This document shows, piece by piece, positions 23,401 to 34,689 of a stretch of 64,000 nucleotides of DNA (position 1 is the stretch's first letter; each line of letters opens with the position of its first letter). A program made the translations under genes and the position numbers. Under the pieces are notes generated by a model. The model made no database searches. It saw only the letters and a list, made by a program, of their open reading frames with translations, and was not told where the DNA came from. The DNA comes from Adineta ricciae (Eukaryota; Rotifera; Eurotatoria; Adinetida; Adinetidae): contig CAJNOJ010000064.1 of assembly GCA_905250025.1 (NCBI GenBank), positions 248,001 to 312,000 of the forward strand, in the 5' to 3' direction.

Positions 23401-23923
23401 ACCAGAGAAACTCCGCTGCTCGTTTAGATAAATCTTTGCCTAACTGCTGACTTTGATCGAAAATACTGAATATTTGTAGTTGTTCGTCGAGACGATCGAT
23501 TTGTTGCTGAATGGATTGGCACAATGAACCGAGATGAGCATATATTCCAACGATCTTCGGATATTCTCTTGTAAGATGTTGATATCGATCTACTCTCAAG
23601 CTAAATATGAAGATGGAATCAATTTGACGCAGATGAGCAGTACGTGAGACCAATTGAGACGCTTGCTTGCCTGAACTAATTAGGAGTATCTTTTCTTTAC
23701 TCGTACTCTGAACGAAAGTAATGCATTGTTCGAGGTCGGCATAACATAAAACGAAATCGTTAATTAGTCGCAATTGTTCTTTGACATGTTCTGTGTCTTT
23801 ACGAGACGAAAAATCGGTATCGAACCAAAGAATGGTGGTTCCTTCCTTGTTTTCACTCCGATTCTCGACGATTGACCGATGATTGCTGATAGTACTGTTG
23901 CTTCTACTGATAGTCGTTGGCAT
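20471..23923 (-). CDS. ADP-ribosyltransferase plus tetratricopeptide-repeat protein
   Basis: 1150-residue single-exon protein. Residues about 28-180 form an N-terminal domain often joined to this architecture in rotifers (ILWFDTDFSS..., KILLISSGKQAS), function unknown. Residues about 270-410 look like an arginine-specific ADP-ribosyltransferase fold: LTVYRGAKL (NAD-binding Arg), STNGYLLCSRS (the Ser-Thr/Ser strand) and KQEMLFDVNASF, with Glu where the catalytic loop is expected. From about residue 470 to 1120 there are 14-15 kinesin-light-chain-type TPR units of about 42 residues, each with a pattern like GHIDIAxxLNNIG and YDEALxxYxxAL. The TPR array probably binds partners or peptides. Target proteins are unknown, and whether the catalytic Glu is in place needs alignment. 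Confidence 0.8.
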   Translation of the reverse strand: MPTTISRSNSTISNHRSIVENRSENKEGTTILWFDTDFSSRKDTEHVKEQLRLINDFVLCYADLEQCITFVQSTSKEKILLISSGKQASQLVSRTAHLRQIDSIFIFSLRVDRYQHLTREYPKIVGIYAHLGSLCQSIQQQIDRLDEQLQIFSIFDQSQQLGKDLSKRAAEFLWFQMLNQIVLRFPRNHQTKRQMIETCRQYYRGNIKELQMIDKFERDYQAEDAIRWYSKQSFVSKLVNQALRSKDIDQLYRFQFFIKDLSKSLAREHEQLLLFSEERTLTVYRGAKLECDEIDKLKANQGRLISTNGYLLCSRSRTLAFSLAKKATKRTDIVGVVFEMKYSIGHDGEQVALGDVVNFSEHPQKQEMLFDVNASFVLESVVTEDEVYVIRMNASAEGQKIARDYIELMSNEASEMSTEIIFGRLLCHMGEYDISQKYFERLSKESNGNDLAWIDFHIGRAHDLKGEWLQAQEYYKRTYEKMMSVKPARVRDAAYMLSNIGGIVHDQENYDEAVQYYQQALQLYKKYCPSEYKNIVQTLNIIAMIFRKQGKYDDALERLHEALKVEQIICYASSHIDMATTLNSIGDVLKRQKKFDEALEYFKRALKMQEKSYPSGHTDIAQTLSNIGCSQGNKRKFDEALTYHQRALEMREKCCPAAYVDIADSLNNIAWILDEQGEYDEAIDYYKRALKMQETHNSTGHIHIAQILNNIGTIRRHQKKYKTALHYHQRALELREKYNPTGYIDIARSLNNIAFTLDSQRKYDEARDYYQRALGMQEKDCPSGHVDMAWTWNRMGGTFRRQKKYTEALDCYQQALAIQERFYPAGHIDIAWTLSNIGSVHRKHGRFDEALEYHQKALGIEEKHYSSGHVNIARSLNNIGRILDRQDKHHEALLHHQRALTIHEKCHPSGHVDTAWTLNSIGDILRKEEKYIESLECHRKALAIQEKHTSTKYIDTVRSLNGIGCALGNQDQFDEALGYHQQALEMQEEFYPTGHIDMAHTLNNIAWIYDNQEKYDESFEYYRRALKIREQFHPSSHIDIARSLDSIAFILDNQGKHSKASDYFQRALKIYEKLHPNGHANVADSLSNIALCFEKENRCTMALDYYQQALSMYEKFLPVNHSKRVVTERSIHRVTEKTQNTVQCASCILR

Positions 23924-24428
23924 ATTTACTGAACAGACAGTGCCATATGTTGAGTTTGTACTCTTTCTATTCTCGTTTCGAGAATAACAAAATTAAAGCT
24001 GTTTATGTTGATTTTGAAGCTTTTAAGCATGCAAATAGTGTTTGTTTTTATGCATGTGCACATTTTTCTTTTTGCTGAAATGATTTCAAAGAGCTATTAA
24101 TGATGAAGCGATGCAGTAATCTACAGTTTGATTTCTTTCTTTTTGGAAATCATGCGATGTGAAGTAAAGCGGTCGTACTCAAATTCTCCTACGCATGCAT
24201 TTTTTTCATATTTCTTCGACTTATGATCAATTCGCTGAAAGGATCAACATATTTCTCTCCTATTTATGATCTTTTTGTAATGCCAACGCTCAGAGTGGAG
24301 AGTCGTATATATAACTTCTTTGAAGTTTATTAGCAATAGCTGAAACCTTCGTTAAACGCAGGAAATTCAAGAAGAAAATACAAAGAGATGAAACACGATT
24401 CGAAAATCTTCGGTTAGCTTGAATTTTG
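23924..24428. other. Intergenic stretch, no gene seen
   Basis: About 500 bp between the start of the ADP-ribosyltransferase/TPR gene and the stop of the chitinase gene, both on the minus strand. A TTCAG acceptor-like site lies about 5 nt before the upstream gene's ATG. Otherwise nothing recognised. Confidence 0.4.
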
Positions 24429-26001
24429 TCAACAGCGCAATTTGTCAGTTGCTTCAGGAAGGCCGAAACATTTCCGAACTTTCTGATAACGTTCAATTCG
24501 GTTACTCTGCTGTGGTGTTGGACCACATTCAATTGCGTTGATTATTTGCGTTGTGGCTCCGAAATTACCTTCACGTGCTGGTCGACCCATATCGTTTGCA
24601 TTCCAAAAAGAAAGAGCGGTGGCAGCCGCTAATGTATCAGATTCAGAAAGCTTTTCCGGATTTTTCAAAAGATCAACGCCGAGCGTTTCACCGATCGCAT
24701 GATAATTGCACGGCCATGATAGTTGAAACCATCCACGACCGTAATACTTTTTACCAGGTTCGGGTTGTATCGGTGGACACCATGACTCTTGATAATCATC
24801 GGCACATGCGCCTGACTTTCCACAATATTCTTCGTTTGTTTTTAAGCCATCAGTTTCGTGGGAGACGTGCGCAAGAAACATGATAACTTCGTCACGATTC
24901 TCTGCTTTGAATGGGACCATTTTCAGTGCTTCTTGTAGACCTACAGTAAAAGAATCAATTGAATCCATAATTGACGTTGAAACAAATGAATTACCTTGCC
25001 ACCGTTTCTCACGAGTAGCAGAATCTATCTGGTCGAATATACAATCGAATCGTTCACGAGTTATTGATGTATCATCGATGTCAACTGTTGGTTTGCCATC
25101 GCAATATTCCGGTGTACTGCCACAACTTTCAAGCGGAAAAGCGATACTATAACTATACCATTACAACATGACTTACTAGCCCCATTTCGAACAACAGAGA
25201 CCTGGTGCACATGGACATCGACCAATATCAGGAGATGGACTGCCCTCACAATGGAGTGGCGTATCACCACAGCTGAAAATTACAATTAAGGTGAAAAATA
25301 GCTTTATAAAAATGAATGTATATACAATCCCCATCTGGAGCAACAAAAACCTGACGCACATGGTGGATTACAAGAGCCACCTTGTATATTATCGGTATGA
25401 CCAGCACAGTGAAGTGGTGTGTCACCACAACTACAATGCAAAGTAAAATCGTCGAATATAAACTTGATTCACGTTTGTCGATGATCATTTACTAACAATC
25501 CCCATTTTGAACAACAGAAGCCAGGAGCACATGGTGGTTGACACCCACTTCCCTGACTGTTATTCGTGTGAGAAGCGCAGTGCAATTCTGAATTGCCACA
25601 ACTATAATCCAATGAAATGAAAACAAGACCTCAAACTATAAAGCAACGCTTCTTACAATCCCCATTTCGAACAACAGGAGCCAGGAGCGCATGGTGGTTG
25701 ACACCCATTTCCTTGACTGCTGTTCGTGTGAGGAGCGCAGTGCAATTCTGAATCACCACAGCTATAGTCCAATGAAATGAAAAGAGACTTTAAACTACAA
25801 AGCAACGCTCCTTACAATCCCCATTTCGAACAGCATAGACCCAGTGAACATCCTTCCTGTTGACAATTCTGTCCTATCAAACATGTGTGATAAGATGTAT
25901 AACGTTGAAATAGAGCATCGAAATGTATATTCACCAGTCGATTGATTCACTAAAACCAATGCAATCAAAATTATACATAGAGTGGTTACCATCATGCGCA
26001 T
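24429..26001 (-). CDS. Modular GH19 chitinase with five hevein-like chitin-binding domains
   Basis: Secreted enzyme that binds and cleaves chitin. The signal peptide (MRMMVTTLCIILIALVLV) is followed by five type-1 chitin-binding units with CCSKWGFCG-like cores; short introns interrupt each WG-(F/Y)-CG motif. The last unit reads CCSKWGYCGSTPEYC. A linker (DDTSITRERFDCIFDQID) leads over a 54 bp intron (24941-24994) into a GH19 catalytic domain: FLAHVSHETDGL with the catalytic Glu, CGKSGACADDYQESWC, KKYYGRGWFQLSWPCNYHAIG, LLKNPEKLSES and INAIECG. The modular plan resembles plant and some invertebrate class I/IV-type chitinases. Roles could be digestion, cuticle or jaw remodelling, or defence against fungi; the sequence does not decide. 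Confidence 0.85.
25490..25825 (-). repeat. Tandemly duplicated exon-plus-intron units in the chitinase gene
   Basis: Two adjacent units of about 160-170 bp share nearly the whole hevein-domain exon and the following short intron. The intron copies both contain a TCCAATGAAATGAAAA stretch and an ACTA(T/C)AAAGCAACGC stretch. Because intron as well as exon is conserved, the duplication is recent compared with the other domains of the same protein. Confidence 0.7.
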
Positions 26002-27073
26002 TGGACTGGTCCGATATGAGACAGAAAAAAACCAGTATGAAAGTACAAAAACTAAATGCTGACGCCTGACGGATTTATTTTTCGGGAGAGAGAGAGGGAG
26101 AGAAATTCGATACAAAGGAATCAATGATTTGCGTAGGTCTTTACTTCGAATCGCAATCAAACGCCGACAGTTTCTATAAGTAGATCAGGTGAGGTCACAA
26201 GAGTAAATTTGATTTCGTCGTCTGAAATGCCAATTTATCAATAATTCTTAACCTCTTAAGTTCTTTATTAACTACAAGAGATTACCAATCTATTTGATAT
26301 TTTTCTCATGAAAATAAATCTTTTGTCAACAAACGAGTTTTCATATTACAATGTTTATTGCGATAGGTGTGTAGCACGTTGTCATAATAAAATACCAAGA
26401 GAATATTCGACTTCATTTAACTATGTTTGTATCAAACTTATCTTCACTGAAGAATGCTAATTGAAAAGGTTATACTTAACTAAAACAGAACTTCCTTTTC
26501 TTATCAGGATATTTACTGAATTGTGCAATATCACACTTTTATCATGTTGTGCAATATTGTATTTGATCTTAAAGAAAAAGAAAAGAAAAGAACAACGATA
26601 ACATCAATTCTTTTAAAAATCTCTCCCATTGCAAGTATAAGTGGAAGTGAACAACGTCCACTTGTGAATAAATATCCTTTAATGAAGATCAAAATCTCAC
26701 TCTCGAACGGTCCGTCTCCTTTTCCTAGTGAAAATCGAATTTTATGTCGTATGTTCATTGACAACGATGTACAGATATCATTGTTACACCGCTAATCGTG
26801 TCACTTTCATCCAGTATGGTCATCAGTTATTCACGCTGTGTATATGTATTGTCCTGTATCGTTCTGTGTACATTCAAAACTTGACTGATTGACGGTTGAA
26901 AACAAAGCGCATTGAACACTTTGAGTTAAACTAGAATATTTAAATAGTTTTTCTTTTTCTGTCAAAATGAAGGAAAAAACCACCCTGATTTACATGTCCG
27001 AAACTCGATTGAACTTAAAATCTTCCTAGCTGTCTTTACAAAATGAAAACGAAGAACGATGAAATGTGCTTTG
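26002..27073. other. Intergenic stretch, no gene seen
   Basis: About 1.1 kb upstream of the chitinase gene and downstream of the coiled-coil gene. Open frames of 77-90 codons near 26523-26795 overlap on both strands and show no domain. Probably promoter plus 3' untranslated sequence. Confidence 0.5.
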
Positions 27074-28403
27074 TTAAGTGATGGTGACAGTTAACATGTT
27101 TGACAGTAATAATTTCTTATTGTTTAGAATCGAATGTTGACCGAGAGTCTTTTTTGTGTTCGATAACTTGGCGAGATTCGTTTTCGAAGACGATCTAATT
27201 GCTTTACGCTTACTAATTGGATAACATTGTTCACTGAACTTCACTTTATTTGGAATAGTTTTGATTTTCTGTTGATGATCTTCATGGTTTAAATTGAACG
27301 TTACCGTTCGCTGTTGTTTCTTCTGATACCACGGTAGTGCAACGCGTGTCTGTTCAATCGAAGGTTCTTTCTCAATATCACTTGTTTCGCCATCGATATT
27401 ATCATAGAAATGTTCACTTGTCACTTCTTCATTTTCATTGAGTTCTACGCCGCGCAGACGAAGACGCTGTCGAAATAGTTCTTCTTGTAGTTTAATAGTA
27501 TGCTCGAGATTATCGTGGGTTGTGTACATGGTCGATGCTGCACTGAGCACACGTTCGAGAGACTCGATTTCATCCGAGTATGCACTACTTGGTAAACTGT
27601 CCGCTGTGTTGTATGCACTTGAACTACTCTCATTATGTTTTATCGATGATTGATCGGTTGTCGAAAGAGAAGGCGATGATAATGAATGATCCGATGGTGT
27701 TGGTTGTGGTGTCGCCGAGATGTATTCAAGATTATCGTTTAATTGAAGTGTGTAATATTTTGGATGCTAGAAATCAATGACGATAGAGACGTGATAATTA
27801 CTCGATGAAAATCGTCAACTCACTTTATCGGATGTCTTGCGCATCAGTTTCGTTTTCGAGTGTTGGGAGGAACAATTAGGACAGATGAGTGTCGGGGTTA
27901 TTTCATCGGTTTGTGTGCCAGTTTCTTTTAAAGGTTGGATGCTTTCAATCAACTATGAAGAAGAAAAAAACGAAGTCAACTATAAAGTTTATCAAAATAA
28001 ATGATGTCTATTAAAACGTAATCGATGCCGTAAGAAGTCCTTAAGACGACGTAATCACGTTCGATAGTTAAGAAGCTCAAAGAAGAGAATAGGGAATCAT
28101 TTCGCTTGGTCTGCTTGCCGAAAGGTGTTTGATTCGATTATCTTCTAGACAAATCCAATCTACCTTTTTCTGTTGTTGGTATTTGATTATCAAATGAGCC
28201 ATTTTCTTTTTACTCTGGTGTAAATCATTATAAAGTATTCCGATATGTTTGATCAGTTCGTGTTCCTTTTTTTCATGCTGAAACTTCAATTGATCAATAA
28301 TCGCTTGTAATTGTTCGATGGTATGACACTTCTCGTCGAGAATCCGCTTTGTCGCCGTCATCTTGTCCATCGACGTACGAACTAGTCTTGGGGAACTAAA
28401 CAT
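27074..28403 (-). CDS. Coiled-coil protein of unknown function
   Basis: Three or more exons. The first encodes a heptad-rich coiled coil (about residues 10-85, with KRILDEKCHTIEQLQAIIDQ and HELIKHIGILYNDL). An intron of about 200 bp follows, then a short exon with TGTQTDE and a CPNC motif (about 27830-27955). The last exon runs from about 27768 to 27074 and starts HPKYYTLQLNDNLEYISA. It is Ser-rich, contains a second short helix (SLERVLSAASTMYTTHDNLE) and ends with a basic segment. The GTQTDE motif is common in centrosomal and coiled-coil proteins. I do not recognise a named family. Confidence 0.6.
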
Positions 28404-30668
28404 GATCTTTTATCTGAAGAAGAAATTCTCATTTGTATACGTAAAGACTTTTTTTTTGCCATGAATATCAATCGATCTGTATTTGCTTACTGTCATATAT
28501 CAAGAAGAAGTACAATCTTCTTACACTCGATTGTCGACCTATGGACAAGCAAAAAAAGAAAGAGAAAGAGAAAAGAGCAGAAGAGAAAGGCATACTCGTT
28601 TCTCTCTTCTCGGCTTTTTTTTTCTTAATTATATAACACTGATCTAACCTGACAAAACTTATACCGACGTCTTACTCGATGCATCGCGCATTTCCTGTTT
28701 AATGTTCGTCTACTCGACAGATATAACTGGCAATGCACTAGCTAGCTGCCGAGAAAAACGAACTGGCAGACTGACTCGTGCTTACAAAACACGAACGAAC
28801 TGTTGTTCATTGATACAGAAAAAACGAAAAAGAACAAGCGTACCAAGTGTTATGATGATTCCTAACAATAACAAATTCATCTGACATTGATTTGATAAGC
28901 AGAGAAAAGAAATCGTCGACATTCAAGGTCAAGATATTTAAAGCGTGAACAATTACTTTACTTAGATGTCTCGTCAGTTCCGGATATACGTATATAAAAT
29001 ACGTATATATATACATATTTAGCATAAAAGAAGGTTATAGTGAATGGCCTTCATCGTGTAACAGCAGTGGTGCACACATAATGCATGAAACGCTTATATA
29101 ATGAATAAAACACGCGTAGAATCGTATGAAAGTATCACAACATACATACAAGTGGAATCTTTGTCTCGCAAATACACAGACAACGACAACATACTACTCG
29201 AAGGACCTTGATGAAAAGGTGATGTCTATAAAATGCCATCGATTTTCTGATTATTTCTATTGATTCTAATCGATTTGAAGAACTCAAATAAGTAGGGGGT
29301 GGATCGATGTTGTTCGTTGTGATTAGCACTGTTAGATTTATGTACTTGAGTTTCTCTTCTTACTCCGTATGATAATAGATGACATATGAGACAGTATTCA
29401 TCCAGGAAAGGTCATGCAGACAGGTTCGAATCAGTTGACTTGATGTTCTATTGTACAAATACAAGCAAACTTAACGAACAGTACGTGTCCTGATAATCAA
29501 TTAAAGGACGAAAAACACTCAACTTGTTATTCATTTCCTTCTCAATCAAATCTAAACTTACCTTATCGAATACAACAAACAGTTGTATTTTTTGTTGTTG
29601 TCATCAACATCAAACAACAGATATGATTATTTCTTACAAGCGACTAATTATCTTTTCCCATAAACGATCAAGAGTAATTTTCTTTTTCGATACGCGAAGA
29701 AAGAAGACAAGAGAATCGCTGAATAAGCTATCAAAATAAATTATAGACAGATATATGTATATATAATATCCTCTACGCAAGATACGCGTTCATCAACGTC
29801 TACATGCGATGTTTGAATCAATTTCATCATGCATGGAGTGATCTAATTCATATACATCGACACCTTTGTTCAATAGGCCGTCAAAATGCTTTCTTGTCCT
29901 ACCTACTCGACGCTTTCATCTGCCATGATTACTCTATAATTACTTTTTTCTTCTCGCGAGATAAAGTTGACCTGTTTAATTCGAGTAGGTATAGAGCAAT
30001 GTATACAGTTGACCTAAACTCATCTAATTAGGCAATTCAGAGAACATACGGTGATCTACCGAACGGCAGACAGTTTCCAAAAACAATCGTGTAAATGGAT
30101 TCAATTCCAAAAAAAAATGTCCTCCTAATGATATTGATGATGATTGACGTGTGCACAAATGGATGCATGATCCTTTATCGGCTGTTCAATACCAATCGTG
30201 TGATGCGCGAAAGAAACGGGAGGGTGTCAAAAAGATAGTTGTTGATATCAATCACTTATTAACAGCTCCTCTCGTACGAGGAATTACCAGATAATAATCA
30301 CCTGTACACCTCAGCACAAAGGACAGCAGTTTTACCTCCGGAAGACGAGTTGAATAAGTGATGAAAATATTGTTTTGTTTGTATGATATCACTTACATAA
30401 TCGCACTAATGTCGAAACAATGAGTATGTATCTAATGGCGTTTATTGAAGATTATTTTTTTTCCTATTTATGCAATTGTCCTGCCCATTCGTTCTCTTCA
30501 CACACGTCTTCATCGTCTACTCAAAGAGATTATATTGCATCATTTGAAAAAAAAAATCATATGCGTGAAAGCATTTGAAAAAGAAACATTGTTAACACAT
30601 TGAATATTTGCTTAGAATATGTGCGAAGTTCAAGTTTAGGTTATGAAATAAGATCGACGATTAGTAAT
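28404..30668. other. Long stretch (2.3 kb) without a recognisable gene
   Basis: Many short open frames on both strands, none longer than about 75 codons and none with a domain. The sequence is AT-rich with short alternating AT runs (around 28990-29020 and 29750-29770). It is the longest featureless gap in the window apart from the right end. It could hold non-coding RNA or distal regulatory sequence; I see nothing definite. Confidence 0.5.
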
Positions 30669-32030
30669 TTAATTAGATTTCGGTTGAGTGGAACTGGAAA
30701 GATTCATTTCATTGATGATCTCGGCGAAATCGTGAATAAATGCGGAAACCTATAATTTGGCGAAGGGAAATTGAATGAAGCTCAATGGAGAGAAGTTCTT
30801 ACTTTATCCAATTGTTGTCGGACGCGCTTGATGGGATTTTCAGCTTCAACAATTCGTTCTTCTTTATCAGGTTTTTGCTGACGGGCGACCATTTGATGTA
30901 AATTACGTACAGCACTATGAAGATCGATGAAATGGAGAAGATTTCTCTATTAAAGGACAACTTACAGGATGATATTGCCGATTTGTAAAGTTTTTTCCGC
31001 TGCGGTAGTCTGAATCGAGCTCCATTTGTTTTCTGCGCGTCGTGAAGCTATTTCAGCTCGTTCAAGTTCGCGCTGCAAATCACCAATACGGTTATTTAGT
31101 GTTAAATTCTGATTATTCTTTTCCTAGAACAAAAGCGATGCACAGTTTTCGAGTCATTCGATTCAAATTTGCATAAATTACTTGAAGGAATTCTTCGCGC
31201 TTTTTACGCACTGCTTCAAGTTGTTCTTCTCGTTGATTTTGGATTTCCACTAAAGACTAAAAACGTTTTTCAATTAAATCATCGCAATAACAAACCCAAA
31301 TTCTTTTCGTACCTTTTTATTCATCTCCAACGTTGTGTACCGATCGACGAGTTCTTGGATTTCTTGAAATTCATCTGCGATTTCCACCGTCTACCAACCG
31401 AACCAACAAAATTTTGACAAAACTCGATAGAAGTGATTTACTTTCTCCAGATACGTGCTATGTTTAGCATATTGCGCATTTCGGGCTGCTAATTCTTCGC
31501 GTTTGCGTGTCAATTCAGCCACATCTTCGTGTAATTTTTCGATCTCTTTTTCTTTCAATGCCGTAAGATCACGTTCATCTTGAGCGCGCTTTAACGCTCG
31601 CATTCGCTTCGAATCGAGTTCCTAGAAGAAACACATTCGTTCACATCACATTTTTTTCTCTCAGCAAAGTACTCACATTGATATATTTCTCAAAATTAAC
31701 CAAACTTTCGCGAAGTTCGTGCTCCTTCTCATTCAGTTTTTCACGGCGAAGTTTTAAACTTTGCATTTTCAATTTGAATTCCTACAAACAAATCAATTCA
31801 GACAAGAAATTCTTTCCAAAAGCACAAACCTCTTTTTGGTTTACTAATAACGCTTCTGTTTCATTAACTTCACGTTGTTTTTCCAACAGACGAGATGTCG
31901 ACGATAGATGCTCATGATCACGTTCCGGCGGTGCACTGTACACAAGAAAAGTCTTCGATAGATCAAAATACTTGTCACAATCTTACATGGCAAGCTCTTT
32001 GCTCAAAGCCGTACGAAAATACTCCTCCAT
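30669..32030 (-). CDS. CCDC42/CFAP73-like ciliary coiled-coil protein
   Basis: Seven or more exons with about 50 bp introns encode an almost entirely coiled-coil protein of roughly 300 residues (DUF4200 type). It starts MEEYFRTALSKEL, as in CCDC42, followed by SRLLEKQREVNETEALLV, LKLRREKLNEKEHELRES, MRALKRAQDERDLTALKE, YAKHSTYLEKV, a TTLEMNKKSLVEIQ block and NLTLNNRIGDLQRELERAEI. Relatives (CCDC42, CFAP73, the Chlamydomonas MIA2 protein) act in motile cilia or sperm flagella, CFAP73 in the modifier-of-inner-arms complex. Which of the two it is cannot be settled by eye. It is head-to-head with RSPH1, 385 bp away, suggesting a shared ciliary promoter. Confidence 0.75.
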
Positions 32031-32345
32031 AATTAGATCTAAAACGACAAGAACGTGCTTGACATGAACAACACACATTCACACGACTTCCTTTTGACAA
32101 ATCTCAAGTACATAATTTGTAGCTATTGAGCTTTGGATATCATGCCGGATAACTTAAACGGAAGTACTTCAAGTGAAGAATTACAGTGCTTAAAGCGATG
32201 AAAATACTTCATTTTCTTAGGTAAACAAATCAATGTATCGTTAACGTTTAACAATAACAATGCTTTTCTCGATTGATTCGTCCATTTCTGCGTTGCCTTC
32301 TATGTCTTTACCTCTATTCATTTAAATGTCTTAGTAACAACGACA

Positions 32346-32358
32346 GTTGCTAGGATAC
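32346..32358 (-). promoter_or_regulatory. X-box-like motif in the CCDC42/RSPH1 divergent promoter
   Basis: Minus-strand sequence GTATCCTAGCAAC matches the RFX X-box with a one-base spacer (RYYNYY-N-RRNRAC) at all but one position. It lies about 58 bp upstream of the RSPH1 ATG and about 316 bp upstream of the CCDC42-like ATG. A near-identical motif occurs upstream of the TTLL3/8 gene at 49420-49432. RFX control of motile-cilia genes is well known in animals; the use of this site is inferred. Confidence 0.45.
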
Positions 32359-32415
32359 GTAGTGATAATGATGGCGCGAAAAGATTTGTCTGTGCGTTCA
32401 GTTAATTAGATAATC

Positions 32416-34363
32416 ATGTCTGACGAAGAAGATGAATTAAGTGAGGAAGAACAATCCGATAATCTAGGTGTACGAATTTGAATAATATTACTGTTATTCG
32501 AATGTTTTTCGTTTTCTTCATTATTTAAAGACGTATGAAGGTGATCGAAACGAGAATGACGAACGACATGGTTTCGGTAAAGCAACATTACCGAATGGAG
32601 ACACCTATGAAGGACAGTATGAAAACGGCAAAAGACATGGAACTGGAACATATCGATTTTCCAATGGTGCTCGTTATATAGGTGAGTTTGAAGTTCTTCG
32701 GTCATTTCTTGAAACTGTTTGCCCTTTCAAATCAGGCGAATATCAAAAACACAAACGTCACGGACGAGGCACATTTCACTATCCCGATGGTTCGAAATAC
32801 GATGGCGAGTGGAATGAAAACATCCGTGAAGGTCATGGAACTTATACATATCCGAATAATGACACTTATGAAGGTGAATGGAAGAATAACCAGCGATATG
32901 GAAAGGGAACGTATACATATGCAAGAACAAGTATGTTTTGAACATGTTCATCTCAAGGTAAAGACGCAAGATGTTCTTTGGTCCAGAAGCACAGTATGTT
33001 GGCACATGGATAGAAGGCAAACGACAAGGGCCTGGCGAAATGCAATTTGCTCAATATAGATATATAGGAAAATTTCATGAAAATTACGTAAGTCAAGTCA
33101 GAAGAGTTCGCTGAACACCGCGAGTGATAGTTTAACTCAGCACTTTGTATTTGAAGGTTACGAATAAGATATTGCCTTGTCCTAATCAGTTTGTCTCTAT
33201 GATAATTGATCCTAATTACTTTCCATTCGTTTGCTAACGAATTTACGTCAATCAAACGTCAGAGCATTTGACTTTTTGGTGCATGTTTTTTTTGTTATAT
33301 ATATATATGTATATTCCTTGAAAACGACCCTTGAAGTCTTCGCCAACATAAATAAATCAATGCTAACTTAACTGAATAAATAATTTCGTCTTCAATTATA
33401 TTTTTTCTACGATCATTTGATATCAACATCCTGTCGGATGATATTCGATCAATCTTAACTTAACTTAAATAATCTAATGTATATTTTCTCCTACAAATAC
33501 TATTTCTCCTTGAGAGAAAAAAGCCATAAGTATTTTTAATTAGAAAGTTATTTACCATTAATTTTCTCGTTTATTATCTATGTCGAGTAAAAAAGAACGT
33601 ATGAATCATCTGTAAAAGAATCGCTTGACCCGTTGACTTTCAATTTCTGTGTTGAGGAAGTTAATTCAAAATATACACTTACTACTTTCGTTTTAGCCAA
33701 AAGGAAAAGGCAGATTTGTTTTCAAAAATGGTTATCAACAGAACGGAGAATACTACATCACGACAATCGTAAGATGCACGTCCAGAAAATGGGAGGATAG
33801 TTATGATTATGAGGATGTTTTAGAACGATGAAGAAGATTCGGAAGGACCAACTCAAGTTCAGTACAAATGGATAGCAAAGAACGTTACGGCAATTCAACA
33901 AGAAGTGCCTTATGTCGATGCAAACGATGAACTCGTTGATACCAATCGAATCGAAGGTAAAGTTATTGTATTGTGGAAAGAAAGGCTTTTGCTATTTGTA
34001 ATTTGTGAAGAATTAATTAATAAGTTTAAAGACGATACATTAAGCATTACAGAAGGTTTGTGAGTAGAAGCTCAAACTTATGCATTTGATTTTGAACTGC
34101 TTTGTAAACTTCGCTTTCTTTCTCTCTTAGAACCAGATGAAGCACAACCGATGCATGTAGTACCTGGTAGGAATCGTGTTTCTTTTTCGTTGAAGATTTT
34201 TCAGCGATTTGTCTGATAGATACTGAACAGTTGGAGAGCGTTGAAACTCAACAAGTGAATGATGGTAACACAATAGTAAACAGATTGTCGTTTGTTAATA
34301 TTTTCTTTTTTTTGCCTAGAAGTTCCTGGTGAAGAACAGTCTGTTGAAGATGATCGAAATTGA
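32416..34363 (+). CDS. RSPH1: Radial spoke head protein 1 (MORN-repeat)
   Basis: Part of the radial spoke head of motile cilia, needed for regular beating. The N-terminus [18 protein letters not shown] and the following MORN repeats align along the length of animal RSPH1: [80 protein letters not shown] and [20 protein letters not shown]. These continue with [18 protein letters not shown], then [10 protein letters not shown] and [12 protein letters not shown]. Frame across the exon near 32930-32998 closes if the acceptor is GGTCCAG, giving YARTKAQYVGTW. One intron (about 33090-33696) is roughly 600 bp, ten times the local norm. The C-terminus is acidic and short (ends QSVEDDRN), less extended than in vertebrates. 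Confidence 0.9.
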
Positions 34364-34689
34364 TTATTTGATTTTTTTGTATAAAGTTTAAGTCAATAAA
34401 ACGCTCTCTACGTCTGGAAAAGTTTTTATCGCTCCGAAAGAAAAACACATAATCAATACACAAAAAACAAAATAAAAAGCAAATAACTAACTAAATACCA
34501 AAGAAAACTGAAAGAGAGAAACAAAAATTTTCTTCTTTTCTCTCTTTATTAGTAGGACCATAAGATAAAAAAATAGAAATTGTGCATATAACACCGAAAG
34601 AGTGCGCAATTAGTGAATTAGTAACGATGTGAATGGATATAAAAATACAGCAATATTAAACGGAGTTACCCGATTGACAAAATGATTGT

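Noticed and set aside
29380..29440. Possible tRNA: a GGTTCGAATC-like T-arm
   Set aside because: No acceptor stem, anticodon arm or A-box could be placed around it.
28404..30668. Search for retrotransposon or transposase remnants in the long gap
   Set aside because: No reverse transcriptase, integrase or transposase motif and no terminal repeats could be seen.
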